DNA of 64,000 nucleotides from Bicyclus anynana (taxonomy: Eukaryota > Arthropoda > Insecta > Lepidoptera > Nymphalidae): NCBI RefSeq assembly GCF_947172395.1, contig NC_069083.1, positions 19,686,501 through 19,750,500 of the forward strand, in the 5' to 3' direction. Under the pieces are notes generated by a model. The model did not search any database, was not told where the DNA came from, and worked only from the letters and a program-made list of their open reading frames with translations. Shown here one piece after another: positions 1 through 13,300 of the stretch. Numbering within the stretch: the first letter of the stretch is position 1; the number at the start of each line of letters is the position of its first letter. Both the position numbers and the translations under genes were made by a program.

Positions 1-76
1 GACGCGGGCGCCTACCGCTGCCACGCGCGCAACCCGCACGGCCGCGCCGACGCGCTCTTCGTGCTCACGGTGGAAG
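1..76 (+). CDS. Dscam-like: Dscam-family exon: C-terminal end of Ig9
   Basis: Reads from base 1 as DAGAYRCHARNPHGRADALF and continues to VLTVE. The D-x-G-x-Y-x-C motif is the F strand of an immunoglobulin domain with its second disulfide cysteine. The exon is cut by the window edge. It ends with a single G before a GTAGT donor at 77 (phase 1), which pairs with the AG of the exon at 1451 to make Glu, running straight into the first FN3 domain. Confidence 0.85.
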
Positions 77-1331
77 GTAGTTTGATTTATTATAATGGTT
101 GACAGAGCGTAGTCTTGATGTAACAATCATTAGAGTTAATAATAGACATCACTTTGGGATTTATCGTAAGCCAACTTATACAGATATAACCATACCAGCT
201 TCATTTTGTCATCCATGGCAACATAAATTAGCAGCTTTCCATAGTTATGTTCATAGACTGATGTCCATTCCTCTAACTAGGGATCAGTATAACAAGGAAT
301 TAAATATAATATATCGCATGGCCATTTCAAATGGATACAACCCGAATATTGTGAATAGAATAATCAATAAGAAACAATTGGTGTTGATTAGAAAAGAACT
401 TTATGGAATTCCATTAGAAAAACCTAAAAAATTTAAAGCTAGTCTAACATACTTTGGTCCAGTGTCGGAACGTATTGCAAAAACACTTAGAACGCATGAT
501 ATAAATGTGGCTTTCAGAACAAATAACTCTCTTAAAAATATTTGCAATGGTAAAGATAAACTAGAGAAGCAACATAAATCGGGAGTATTTTGGATAAAAT
601 AATTAATTATTTCCTAATTGATGACATCATGCAGCTGCACAAAATAAGTCACTGTACAAAATATGTATTTAGACAGCTAATAAACTCAACTACAATTACA
701 AAACTTTTTTGGAGTAATATTTACTCCTTACACTTGACATTGCAACAGAATAAGGAACACAATGGTGTGTTTTGATAAATATTAAATATCTATACACATA
801 TATGTATATACAATATTACAAATAAATTTAACGAATATTTTACAAATATAAGCTAAAAATAAACATGTAAATCATCATAGCATTTCAGAACATTTACAAA
901 GTCTATTTTTAACCGACTTCCAAAAAGGAGGAGGTTCTACGTTCGGCTGTATGTATGTTTTTTTTTATGTTCTAAAAAGCAAAAAATAACATCTTACCTA
1001 TGTGCTACCTTCTGACCAGTTTGAAGGCGGTGGCGGGCGGCGGAATTTCAACTAAATCGGTTTAGTAGTTTCGGCGTTTAAGAGTAACAAACATCCATAC
1101 AAACTTTCGCGTTTATAATATTAGTAGGATGAACAATTAAAAGAGTAACTCTAAAAATGAAGGACTTTAAATTCAATCAATGAAGCCCAAACACAAGGTA
1201 ACCGTTAAAGAGTTTCCTCGTGTGTGCTTTGACTTCATCATCAGATGGACTCCAGACCTTCATTCAGTTGTAGTGCTTTAAAGTGGTTAGTGGAAAAAAT
1301 ATAAAACGCATCATCATCATCATCACCGTCA

Positions 1332-1382
<51 letters not shown>

Positions 1383-4300
1383 TACATACATAGTCAGCAG
1401 GACAATGTTATCGATCAATGTTATCGAAGTTTGTGTCCGGTCGCGTGCAGAGCCTCCGGAAGCGCCGCGCGCACTGCGCCTGGCGGGCGCCGGCGAGCGC
1501 GCCGTGCGCGTGGCGTGGCGCGCGCGCGACGCGCCCGGCGTGCACTACGCCGCGCTGTGCGCGCCGCTGCTCGCGCCCGCGCCCGCGCCCGCGCCGCGTA
1601 ACCTCTCGCTGGAGCGCACCGCGCCCGGCGCCGACGCCGACGGCTACCGGCTGCTGCGCGCGCGCGTCGACGGGCTGCGGCCGGCCGCCGCCTACGCGCT
1701 GCGCGTGCTGGCCGCCAACCGCGTGGGCCGCTCGCCGCCGTCCGACGCGCTGCTGTTCACCACGCTGGAGGAGGCGCCCGCGGCGGCGCCGCGGGACGTG
1801 CGCGCGCGCGTCGTGGCGCCCGAGGAGCTGCTCGTGTCGTGGGCGCCGCCGGCGGGCGACTGGGGCGGCGAGCTGCTGGGCTACGCGGTGGCGTGGCGCG
1901 AGGTGGAGCGCACCGGCGCCGCGGACGGGCCGCGCGAGGAAGGCGCGACGGGCGGCACGGCCGTGGCGCGCGGGCGCGGCGCGACGCAGCTGACGCTGGG
2001 CGGCCTGCACCCATTCGCGCGCTACTCGCTGTCGGTGCGCGCCTTCAACCGCGCGGGCCCGGGGCCGCCCGCGCCGCCCGTGCTGGCCGCCACGGCGGAC
2101 GGCGCGCCCGAGGAGCCGCCGCGGGCCGTGCGCTGCGAGGCGGCGGGCGCGCACGGGCTGCGCGTGCGCTGGCTACCGCCGCCGGGCCCGCCGCCGGCGC
2201 GCTACGACGTGCTGTTCGCGGCGGAGGCGGCGGGCGCGGGCGAGGCGCGCGCGGCGGGCGGCGAGGCGCTGCTGGGCGGGCTGCGCGCCGCCAGCGAGTA
2301 CGCGGTGCGCGTGCGCGGGCGCTCGGAGCGCGGCGCGGGGCCGGCGTCGCCGCCGCAGCTGTGCCGCACGGACGACGACGGTGATTGTCGAATACAGCGA
2401 GCCCGTGTATATACGTCATAATATCTCTGTGGGCACGTGAAGAGCATTTTGCCGCTGCTGACGATTTCAAAAATACATTCTTTGACTACATTTATTTTCT
2501 CAAGATTTAACTTAAATACAAATAGCTGACGTAGCGCGGTTTCACCCGCGTGGTTCGCGTTCCCGTAGGAATATGGAGATAATATATAGCCCAAAGCCTT
2601 CCTGAATAAATGGGCTATCTAACACTGAAAGAATTTTTGGAATCGGACCAGTAATTCCCGAGATTAGCGCGTTCAATCAAACAAACAAACAAACAAACAA
2701 ACAAACAAACAAACAAACAAACTCTTCAGCTTTATAATATTAGTATAGATAAGTAATGATATATTATATTTTTTAAACACTGTTTTAGGAACTTTATTTA
2801 TTTCAAAGATTTTGGAAGATCTAAAATATCTAGAGGCTGAAATGCTTGTTTAGCCCCGCTGTGGAGTGGTAATTTGACAGTGTTTTTGAGCAAGAGCAGT
2901 GAAATAGTAGATTGTTATACAAGGGGCTAAAAAGACCCATTATATACGAGGTATTTTTAGCCTAAATAGAATCCGAGTTTATAATGAGTTTAGCCCCACG
3001 TGTTACACTCTGCTTTTCACTACGATTGCGAGAAAAATAGTTTAGTACAATATTCAATGATTTATTTTAATTGAAAATTAAATATACAAAGTCTACAATT
3101 TTGGATATTAAGGGAGATGCTTTTACCCCGTAACATAATTTCCGACTACTGTGAAGATGAATAATAAGTATGTAAGGTAAACGTGGGAGATAATAGTTTA
3201 AAAAACTCCTTTCGTAAGTGAATCCATTCGTTGTTGTGTTCTCCATTTATAAAATTTTTAACCGACTTCCAAAAAGGAGGAGGTTCTACGTTCGGCTCTA
3301 TGTATGTTTTTTTTTTTTATGTATGTCCAGCGATAATTCCGTCATTTGTGGACCGATTTTGAAAATTCTTTTTTTGTTTTGAAGGGTTTGATTCCAGGGT
3401 GGTCCCATTTTTTTCATGTTAGGATCTGATGATGGCATCCTGGAGAAATCGAAGGGAACTTTCGAAAACCGTAGAGACGGCTAGTACGTTTGTTAGTGTT
3501 TCCATAAGGTATTTTAAACCACTACAATTTTATGAAGGTCTGGAGTTGGTCTGATGATAGAGCCGATACACAAACGATGGAACTCGTCAACGATTTACAG
3601 CAGGTACCTTTTGTTTGGGCTTGATTTATTTGTATTGATGAGAACTTGCCACCTAGATGGGTTGTGACTGTATTAGGAGTCTGGTGATGAAGACGAAGGA
3701 TATTTAAGGGAACTCCTCGACGGTTCACAGTAGCTACCTTGTGTTTTGACTTGATAATTTTGTATTGATGAGAACTTTCCACCTGGATAGGTTGTGACTG
3801 TATTAGGGGTCTGGTGATGAAGATGAAGGAGAGTTAAGGGAACTCCTCAACGGTTCACAGTAGCTACCTTGTGTTTGGACTTGATAAATTTTATATTGAT
3901 GAGAACTTTCCACCCATATGGATAGTTCGTGTGGATAAAGGGGGAGTGAAATTTTGTATATGAGTTAAGGTAGTATTTTTAAAATTGGGATTGTAGGACT
4001 TAGATACTTTTATTATAAAAAAAAATTACGTTTTAACTAATTGCTCATTAATTTTTGTTTACACTCAGTAGGTGTGCTAACACTAAAAATTAAAAAATAA
4101 AAATTTTAATAAAAAAAAATTCAACCGACTTCCAATTTCCAAACCATTTTTTTTTATTAAATTTTTTTTCGTAGGTATTTAAGTAAATGAGTCTCGACTT
4201 TGATGGTAACAGATTGAAAATTTCATCCATCTCCAAATTAGAATCACCATTATCACTAGATGAAGACAATAATAACAATTATTGTTGAAAAATATGTAAG

Positions 4301-7300
4301 TTACGGTCACAAATTTACAATGAATTTCTGAAAAAAATCAAGTGTGTATTATTCACGCCAATTGTTTTTTAAATTCTCGCTTTTTAATTTTATTTTTTTC
4401 CCATGACAAAGAGGCAAAGGTATTACACCGTAAAGGATGTCCCATGTCTTCAAATCTCGCTCTATTTGCAACTCAATAAAAATTAAATAAAAAAATAAAC
4501 GCATTCCACAGACAAGAACGCTGCATTTCATTCCAATTTAAAGTTTTTTATTTATTTTTCAAAACAATCAGTGCCTTACCTATAATGATTCTATTTTCGA
4601 ATAAAACCTCCTTCGTTTTGTACTTGGCTAGTACTTGGCTTGTACTCATAACAGACAAGAATTAAAAAAAAATTACTTTAGCCCCTAGAGGCTAATATGC
4701 TTTTTTAGCCCCGCTGTGGAGTGGTAATATGACAGTGTTTTTGAGCAAGAGTAGTGAAAAATATTTTTTTGAGTGATCTCATCCATAAGTGTATGGTCCA
4801 AGAACTTGTTGCTTCTTGTTGACGGCCGTGTGGCGCAGTGGGTAGTGACCCTGCTTTCTGCATCCACGGCCGTGGGTTCGATTCCCACAACTGGAAAATA
4901 TTTGTGTGATGAGCATGGGTGTTTTCCAGTGTCTGTGTGTATTTATACATTATATAAGTATTTATATGTAGTATATAAATGTATATGAATATTATAATAT
5001 CAACTATCTTAGTACCCATAACACAAGCTACTCTGTATGCTTACTTTGGGACTAGATAGTGATGTGTATTGTTTAAGTATATTTATTTTATTTTATTTTA
5101 TTTTTACCCGACTGCAAGAAGGGTTATGTTTTTTACCCGACTGCAAGAAGGGTTATGTTTTTCGCGCGTATCTTGTATGTATGTATGTATGTAATATTCT
5201 TTATTACCTCATATCTTCCAAACCGCTGGACGGATTTACGTAATTAAGATATCATTAGATTTGTCTTAATAACCCAAGTGTTCTTAGATAGGTGAAATTA
5301 AAAAAAAAACAACAAGACGACTGTGAGACGCTATAAACTCGAGGTGAAAAAAAAATTTTTTTTTTTACTATTGCAACATGGGTATCAAAATCAAGGGCTT
5401 TTTGTGAGGAATTCAAAATGGTATATCATAGCCATATTAAAAAAAACTATCATTAGAAAAACGTTATTTATTAATTGTCTATACAAAATACGCGAGGCGC
5501 ATGACTATAAGGTGCGAGGTTTATGAAGTGAAGTTATATAACACCTAAAATATACTAAACTAAATATATTGATTATAAAAATCGGACAAGTGCGAGTCAG
5601 ATTCGCCCACCGAGGGTTCCGTAGATCTTTTTGAATATGTTACGGTATTACGGTTCACTTTTGCTGGTACGGTTCTTTTGGAATAAAATACGTGTCGCTT
5701 GTTTAGACGTTTAATACCAACTAACTTCAGAATAATGTAGGTACAATATCGTAAGTGCGTTCACGCGCTGTATTGAATTAACATGCCGCCCGCCAAAAGG
5801 ACTGTAAAGGGCTTTTACTAAATACATAAACTTAATCATTATACCGCAGTTAAACATCATTAGATTTATACATGCCATCACGAAAAAAATACATTTAAAT
5901 TGTAAGTAAACTTCAGACTCAAACGCTGGTAACTACATAAATATTATATCTCATCCATAATTAGGCTTACTCTTAATACATAACTTCTTGTAATTAAATA
6001 TTTATACTTGAATTATTATCACTTAAATAACATTAAAAATTACTTCAAAATCAGTTACTTGCAATAATTTGATTTTTAGCAGAAATTAAATAAATATTAC
6101 ATTTAAATTAAATACATTATATCAATTAAGTATATTAATCAATATCTATGGACAAAAGACATAATTTATTGGAAGAACGTTTAGTGATATTGTCACCACT
6201 TTTGACGCTGTATACTCGAGTGACTCCATCATTGCCGGGGTGCTTCCCAGTTATGCGACCTAGCATCCATTTGCCTGGTGGCAGGTTGTCACTCTTGATA
6301 GTGACGATCTGACCGATATCTAACTCTCTTGTCCTTTTACACCATTTATGACGTTGTTGAAGTCTATTAAGATATTCAGATTGCCATCGGTGCCAAAAGT
6401 CTTGCAATAATTTTTGTAGGCGCTGCCATCTCGATAGGTAAGTCATCGAAATATTTTCCAGATTAGGACTTGGGATGGTATTAAGTGACTCACCAACTAA
6501 GAAGTGAGCTGGCGTGAGTGGAGGTGCGTCATCGTCGTCCTCTATTGGGCACAGAGGCCGCGAGTTCAGACATGCTTCAATTTGGCAGAGCAGGGTGGAC
6601 ATTTCTTCATAGGTTAAGTTGGATTGCATTATCCTTTTCAGGTGGTATTTCATGGATTTAACACCAGCCTCCCATAATCCTCCCATGTGAGGGCTGTATG
6701 CTGGTATAAAATGCCATTGAGTGCCATCGAGGGCAAGAGATTCTGCTATCTGACCATCAAATTCCAACTTTGCTTCTGCCCAAGCTGCTGCAAGTTCCTT
6801 ATTAGCTCCAACAAACGTCCGGCCCTGGTCACTCCACATATGAGCGCATTTTCCGCGACGTGCCGTAAATCTTTTCATTGCTCCTATAAATGACTCTGAC
6901 GTCATATCACCTACGAGTTCAAGATGAATGGCCTTGGTAGACATACATACGAAGATGCAGACGTACGCTTTCGTCGTTCTCATTCCTCTGCCTTTAGAAG
7001 AGAGGACTTGATAGGGGCCAGCGAAATCCGTCGAACTGTTCAAAAATGGTCTAGTTGGAGTTACTCTTTCCCGAGGTAAGTCTCCCATAAGCTGTGACTT
7101 CACTGCAGCCTTTTGCTTAGCACATATTAAACATTTTCTAAATTTTAATTTGACCAAATTTTTTGATTTCAGGATCCAGTACTTCAGCCGTAAGTATCCC
7201 AACATCTGTTGTGGTCCACCATGCAGCGTTTTCAAATGTGCATCATCGACAAGGAGCTTGGCTAGGTAAGTATCATGACTTAATATTACAGGATTTCTCG

Positions 7301-10300
7301 TATCTTCATTCACAGCAGCGTGCCGCAGTCTACCGCCCACCCTGAGGACATCATCACCGTCAAGGTAAGGATTTAAACTTTTTAAACTGCTTTTAGCTTG
7401 TACTTCTCCTTTAGTTTTAATATTGTGAATATCTTCCTTAAAGCTTTGTTGCTGTGTTAGCTTAATGCATGTTTTTAAAGCATCATTTAATTCGCTTGTA
7501 GTAATGACTGTATCCTTATCCTGTAATTTCTTTCCCTTTAAAAACCTTTTACTGTATGTAATAACCTTTAGTAGCTCTGTCAAATCATCACAATTTTCAA
7601 TTTTGTTTATTAAACTTGCTTTTTCATTTTCAATTTTCGAGTTGACTTCTATAACTTCTTTCCTTTCCAGGTTTGTACTTATGTTCTTTGGCCTACTGTA
7701 TTCGATCTCTTTATTATGTAACCATTCAGGGCCATTCCACCACAGTTTATTTTCTTTCAGGCTTGTCAAGGGCATACCTTTTGAGGCTAAATCAGCAGGG
7801 TTGTCTTGAGATTGTACGTGATACCAATTGTGATTCCCAATGTCTTCTAGAATCTCAACTACTCGATTTCTTACATAAATGTTCCATCTTGCAGGATCTC
7901 CAAAAAGCCAGGACAGTACTATAGTGGAATCTGTCCATGCATATATCTGAGAGGTTGGTATTTTCATGGCTTCTTTTATTTGCTTTAAAAGACCAGCAAG
8001 CAGGACAGCATCATTCAGTTCAAGACGAGGTAAGGATTTAGCTTTTGTTGATGCTACTCTTGATTTAGCTGCTATGATTGTAATTGTTACTTTTCCTTCT
8101 ACGGTGATTACTCTCATGTAGGCTACTGCACCATAGGCTCGATTGGATGCATCACAAAAACCATGAACTGAGACATTTTTCATTAAGGATTCAGATGTTT
8201 GAAGCCATCTGTCTATTTCTATACCTGGTAAGTTGAGAAAACTGTTTCTTAAATCCATCCATTCCTGAGCTATTTCTTCAGTAACATTCTCATCCCAGGC
8301 CATACCTTGCAACCACAATTTTTGAATAAGCAGCTTCGCCGGTAAAATTGATGGTGCTAACCAGCCCAGCGGATCAAACAACCTTTGAATATCAGACAGG
8401 ATTGTTCTTTTCGTTATGCGATCAGTTAACGCAGGTAAGTTCAGGTTGTATTGGAATTTGTCCGTTCCAATATTCCAATTCAATCCTAAAGCTCTTATAC
8501 TACCATCTATGTGTATTTCTAGATTTACTTTAGTGCTTCTTTGGCTTAGCTTAAATTGTTTCAGGAATTCTGCATTATTCGAACACCATTTTTGTATAAT
8601 AAATCCTCCTCTTCGCAATATGGAATCTATATCCTTTGCAATTTTGATGGCTTCTTGTAAGTTATCCTTCCCAGACATTAAGTCATCCATGTAAAAGTCT
8701 TGTTTTATAACTTGTGCTGCATCGGTATGTTCATAGCCTTCATCTGTGGCAACCTGATGTAGCGTGCGGACGGCTAGATATGATGCCGAAGCTGCCCCAA
8801 ACGTGACTCTTCCTAGTCTATAATCTTTTACAGGTTCGTCTTGGTTATTACGCCATAGAATTCTTTGTAGATTGCTGTCTTCTTTGGTTACCAGAATCTG
8901 GCGGTACATTTTTTGTATATCAGCCACAAAACATACTCTTTTCATACGCCATCTCAAAATTAAGCTTCTCATGTCATCTTGTAGTTGAGGGCCTACAAGT
9001 AATTCGTCATTTAGAGACACTTTGTTAGATCCCTTTTGCGATGCGTTGAATACTGGCCTCACTTTGCTCGTTTCTTTTTCATATTTAATAACAGCGTGGT
9101 GAGGTAGGTACACAGCAGGAACTTTCATTTCTTCCTTTGGAACCTCTTCCATATGATTCAAAGTTTTGTATTCTTCCATTATTTCTATGTATTCTTTCTT
9201 CCATTTCTCATCTTTCTCTAAGCGTTTTTCTAATTGATATAATCTTTTCAGAGCTATATCTCTTGTGTTTCCTTCGACACATTTTAGTTTTTCTGTTTTT
9301 GTTGGCAGTTTTACGATATATCTTCCTTCTTCTTTTCTGGTGGTTGTAGTGTTATATATTTCTTCACATTTTCTTTCTTCAGGCGTGGGTAATCTTGTTT
9401 CATTTCTTTCTTGTTCCCACATGTTCTTTAGCATATCATCCAGATCCAGATTCAGGTGCATGCTTATAATCTCATCTTCTTGTATCTTGTCGTGTACTGT
9501 CCCAAATAGAATCCAACCCAGGCTGGTATTTTGAGCGCATGGAGTACCTGGGGGACCCTTGATTATTTCACTCTTCATAATTTGGGCACACACATCGACA
9601 CCTAGCAACATGTCTACTCGTCCCGGTTGTGTAAAACTTGGGTCTGCCAGGACGAGACCTTGTATGTGCGGCCAGGTGTTGTTCGTTATTGTCTTAGTTG
9701 GCAACCTTGTGATGAGATGAGGGGGTATTATATACGTCTTAATGTTAATTTTAAATCCTTCATCATGTGTGGATAAGACGTTTACTTGTGTACTTTGTTT
9801 CACATTTGTGTGTGTTGAGCCAATACCTGTTATAGTTCCATTAACTTTTGTTCTTTTTAATTTCAGCAATTGGATGGCTCGTTCACTCACAAAACTTGCT
9901 TGAGAACCTGTATCTACGAGTGCTCTTACGATTGTATAATGGCCATTGTCGTCCATGATTTTAACTGTCGCTGTAGCTAGCAAAGCAGTACTTGCGTGCT
10001 CTCTGTTATCAGTTACCTTAGTGTTCACTTGCACCTGGGTATCAGTTATTGTCGTTTGTGAGGACTCCGATATAACTGGTGATTTTGGCTGATGGATGAG
10101 GGTATGATGCCGCTTGTGGCACCGCCTGCAACTTTGGGGAACCCTACACCCAAGAGCACTGTGCCCAGGGGAAAGGCAATTAAAACATATTTTGTTGTCC
10201 TTTACGTAATTACCTCTGTCCACCGGTGTAAGCTTTGCAAATTCCGGACAATGGCTTAATGTGTGGTCGTTCTTACACCGTACGCATGTTCTTGGTTTAC

Positions 10301-13300
10301 AGGTACTAGTTATGGTAAATATCTTTTCTTTTGACCTTGCTTGTTGTTGGCGCTACTAATTCCAATGTTCTAAATTTATTTTGTAAAAATTTTTCCAAAT
10401 CTTTCCATGTAGGTAACTCGTCTATATTATCTTTGTGCGCGAAGTCTTCCCACTGCTTGTGCGTCTCCGGGTCCAATTTCTGAACAACCAGAAATATGAT
10501 TACTGGATCCCAGGAGTCGGTTGTTATATTTTGATTATTTAATCCTTTTACTACTTCATTGGTTGTATCAAGTAAATATTTTATATTCTGAGCGGACTGT
10601 ATGTTTGTATTGGGTTTCCTTTGCGCAAAAAGCCTTTTTAATAAAGCGTTAACGATAAGGCGTCTATTGCCATATCGGCTTTGCAATGACTCCCATGCAA
10701 TTGGATAATTTGATTGAGTCACCTGGATGTTTTTTAGTAGCATTGCAGCTTCCCCAGTGACGGTTGTTTTTAAATAGTGAAGTTTTTGCACATCACTGAG
10801 GGAGTCGTTATGATGCACCAACGACAAAAACAAATCCTTATAAGACGGGAATTCTTCATAATTGCCCCCGAAGACCGGTAATGAGATTTTCGGTAGATGT
10901 ACATTTTGCTTGCCGCCACCTATATTGCCCGTCGACGTTGACATATTTGACGCCCTTGATTCATTCTCGATTTCATTTAATGTTGATAACATGTCCCTTA
11001 AGTCACCCTGCAGAATGTTGTAAAGGTCTTCATAAATAAAGAATTCTTCATTTAAAAAATACGGCAAGGATCCCTTTTGTTCCTTTGGAGTAATTTTAGC
11101 TAAGTCGTGATGCGCGCTCTTAAACGTCGTCCAATAATCTTCAAGTATTTGTATGCGCGCTTCAATGTAACCTTTGGTTAGTCGAGACTTGGGACATTTT
11201 TTTAAATTCACTTGGGTTTTACGAAATAATGTGGCAGTATCTTCCAATACAGATAAAAGGTGCGTTTGATCTTGCGTAGGAGGCATCTTGAATTCACTTG
11301 TCACAATATAAGTATATAATAACTTCCAAAATGCGTAAATGCAAAGTTATAAATCGTAAATTGTAGATAGTATGCGTAAAAAACGTTCGTCACTCGATGC
11401 ACTTGTTTACTTCATCCAGCGATCGCGCTTCATTCCTTTCACTTTTTGCTAGTCGGCGCGATCCGGCTCGAAGGACCATATGTTACGGTATTACGGTTCA
11501 CTTTTGAATAAAATACGTGTCGCTTGTTTAGACGTTTAATGCCAACTAACTTCAGAATAATGTAGGTACAATATCGTAAGTGCGTTCACGCGCTGTATTG
11601 AATTAACAGAATATTTACTTAACCTCGGTTGAACGTAGGTATACATTATCGTACTTTGTAACATGTAACCAACAAATAAATCCGAGCTTCACCATCTATC
11701 GTAACTAAAAAGGTGTGAAATAAATAAATTAATTAAACAAATAAAAAAACCCGACTGCATAAATTATACAAAAACTGAAAAGAAAAAAAACAAGCTCAGT
11801 CCAGAAGTGTAGAAAGCAATTAGAAAACAGTCGGGACCTGTAAAAAAATGTAGACGAAAATCATGCTATTCAATATAATAGGTCCCGACTGTTTTCTAAT
11901 TGCTTTCTACACTTCTGGACTGAGCTTGTTTTTTTTCTTTTCAGTTTTTGTATAATTTATGCAGTCGGGTTTTTTTATTTGTTTAATTAATTTATTGTAC
12001 GGTGGGTTTCGAAAAACTTAGACAGTTTCCACAGCCTGTTGTTTAAATCGTCCACATCTACACAATCTGCCAGGCAATCGAAGCGGTTCTGTAATTCCAG
12101 TTGAAAGCTCTCGGGGTTTTGGATTTGGGCACGAGTAGGTCGGAGCGTAGATTTCACCAGTTTGTACCGTACCGTCGTACAGTACCGTTTCAGCTGTAAG
12201 TTGATGTTCAACGTGCCTCTTACCATTCGGTGATCACTACCGGTGTAACCCCGTTGATCACAGAGACGTCGTTGAATATATGCAGCCTGGTAGACAATAT
12301 GAAATCAATCTCGTTTTTCGGGGAACCATTAAGGCTCATCCAGGTCCATTTCCAGTACCGGGCGCGGTGACGCTGGTGCGCGCGCTGCCGGCGGGCGCGG
12401 ACGCCGTGCGCGTGAGCTGGGCGGCGCCGGGCGCGCGCGGCGGCCGCCTGCTGCACTACACGCTGAGCGCGCGCGAGCGGGGCGCGGCGGCCGAGCGCAG
12501 CGCGCGCGTGCCCGCCGACGACGCGGACGAGGCGTGGCTGGAGCTGCGCGGGCTGCGCGCCGCCGAGCACGAGTTCTGGGTGCGCGCCGCCACCGGCGCC
12601 GGCGCGGGCCCGCCCAGCCGCGCCGTGAGCGCCGCGCCGCAGCCGCCGGGCGCCGCGCGCGTGGCCGCCGTGCCGCGCGAGCTGCGGGTAGCGCAGGGCG
12701 CGCGCGTGCGCCTGCGCTGCGCCGTGCTGGGCGCGCCGCCCGTGAGCCGCCGCTGGGCGCCGCTGCCGCGCGCGCACACCGTCACCGACAGCGGCGACCT
12801 CGTCATCCACAGTGAGTTTTCGCAGTAGTAACAACGACTAATTCGATTTCGTATGCAACAATATTATGCTGTCATCTAGAATATTAATTGTATACACACA
12901 CAATAATTATGTTGTTTTACTACCCGATAATGAGATTTGTTCTCTTTTTGGATTTTTATTTTACATAATATATTTTTTTCCGAAAAACGGGCCTAATTGC
13001 ATTTTTATGACGACTTCTTTAATAACATTGAAAAGAATCAGCGAGTGAGATTTCAATTATTTAAGTTTAAAGTTATTTGTTTTGGCTAAGTCGGGTGGAC
13101 AAATGCTCAAATTGTTTTTCTTGTGCGTGTAAAAGAAAAACAAAAAACAAAACAATTTGACCATTTGTCATAAGAATATAAAACAAAATATTATTATAAA
13201 AACAAAAACCCGACTGTTGCCCTTATTTGTAAAATATTTTGTATGTGTTCATATAATTTTGTTGGTGGTCCAAATAAATAAATAAATAAATAAATGCGGT

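Larger units (their letters stand above)
77..1450 (+). other. Dscam-family intron with a Penelope fragment and repeats
   Basis: GT...AG intron of 1,374 bp. It holds a Penelope-like reverse transcriptase fragment (about 90-602), AT-rich sequence with no recognisable content (603-900), a copy of the ACCGACTTCC repeat family (905-1290, with a TTATAATATTAGTA-type tail near 1115-1130) and a CGT microsatellite. The Penelope fragment starts within about 20 bp of the donor, so almost no original intron sequence remains there. Confidence 0.7.
5633..11613 (-). mobile_element. BEL/Pao LTR retrotransposon, near complete, with 5-bp target duplication
   Basis: Full-length element on the - strand. LTRs lie at 5638-5783 (146 bp) and 11481-11608 (128 bp), both starting TGTTACGG and ending ATTAACA. 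GAATA is duplicated immediately outside both LTRs (5633-5637 and 11609-11613). The primer binding site at 11461-11478, two bases inside the 5' LTR, matches the 3' end of tRNA-Tyr, from memory of tRNA sequences. It encodes gag (11304-10306) and a long pol (10223-6135). No env-like frame is visible, as expected for most insect BEL elements. The LTRs differ mainly by an 18-bp duplication and otherwise appear nearly identical, suggesting a fairly recent insertion. It is likely unable to move unless the gag/pol frame break is bypassed. Confidence 0.93.
2381..12355 (+). other. Dscam-family intron, transposon-filled (10 kb)
   Basis: A 9,975-bp intron made almost wholly of repeats, listed separately: a retroposon tail, a palindromic repeat family, the ACCGACTTCC family, a tRNA-derived SINE, the BEL/Pao element, a perfect foldback and an antisense RTE fragment that runs up to the acceptor. 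Stretches 2401-2535 and 5330-5580 show nothing recognisable. Confidence 0.75.

Noticed and set aside
590..775. Small gene after the Penelope fragment
   Set aside because: AT-rich 61-codon frame with no recognisable feature.
1408..2470. Long frames on the - strand and in other + frames over the FN3 exon
   Set aside because: GC-rich sequence lacks stops; only the + frame with FN3 motifs and matching phase is real.
4831..4890. Functional tRNA gene
   Set aside because: A and B boxes are present, but there is no full cloverleaf and a second copy with the same long body shows it is a SINE.
5633..11613. Endogenous retrovirus with envelope
   Set aside because: After integrase the pol frame ends and the LTR follows; there is no env frame. 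It is an ordinary BEL/Pao retrotransposon.
12220..12834. 204-codon - strand frame over the FN3-4 exon
   Set aside because: Mixture of exon shadow and LINE fragment; only its LINE part (12355 down) is meaningful.
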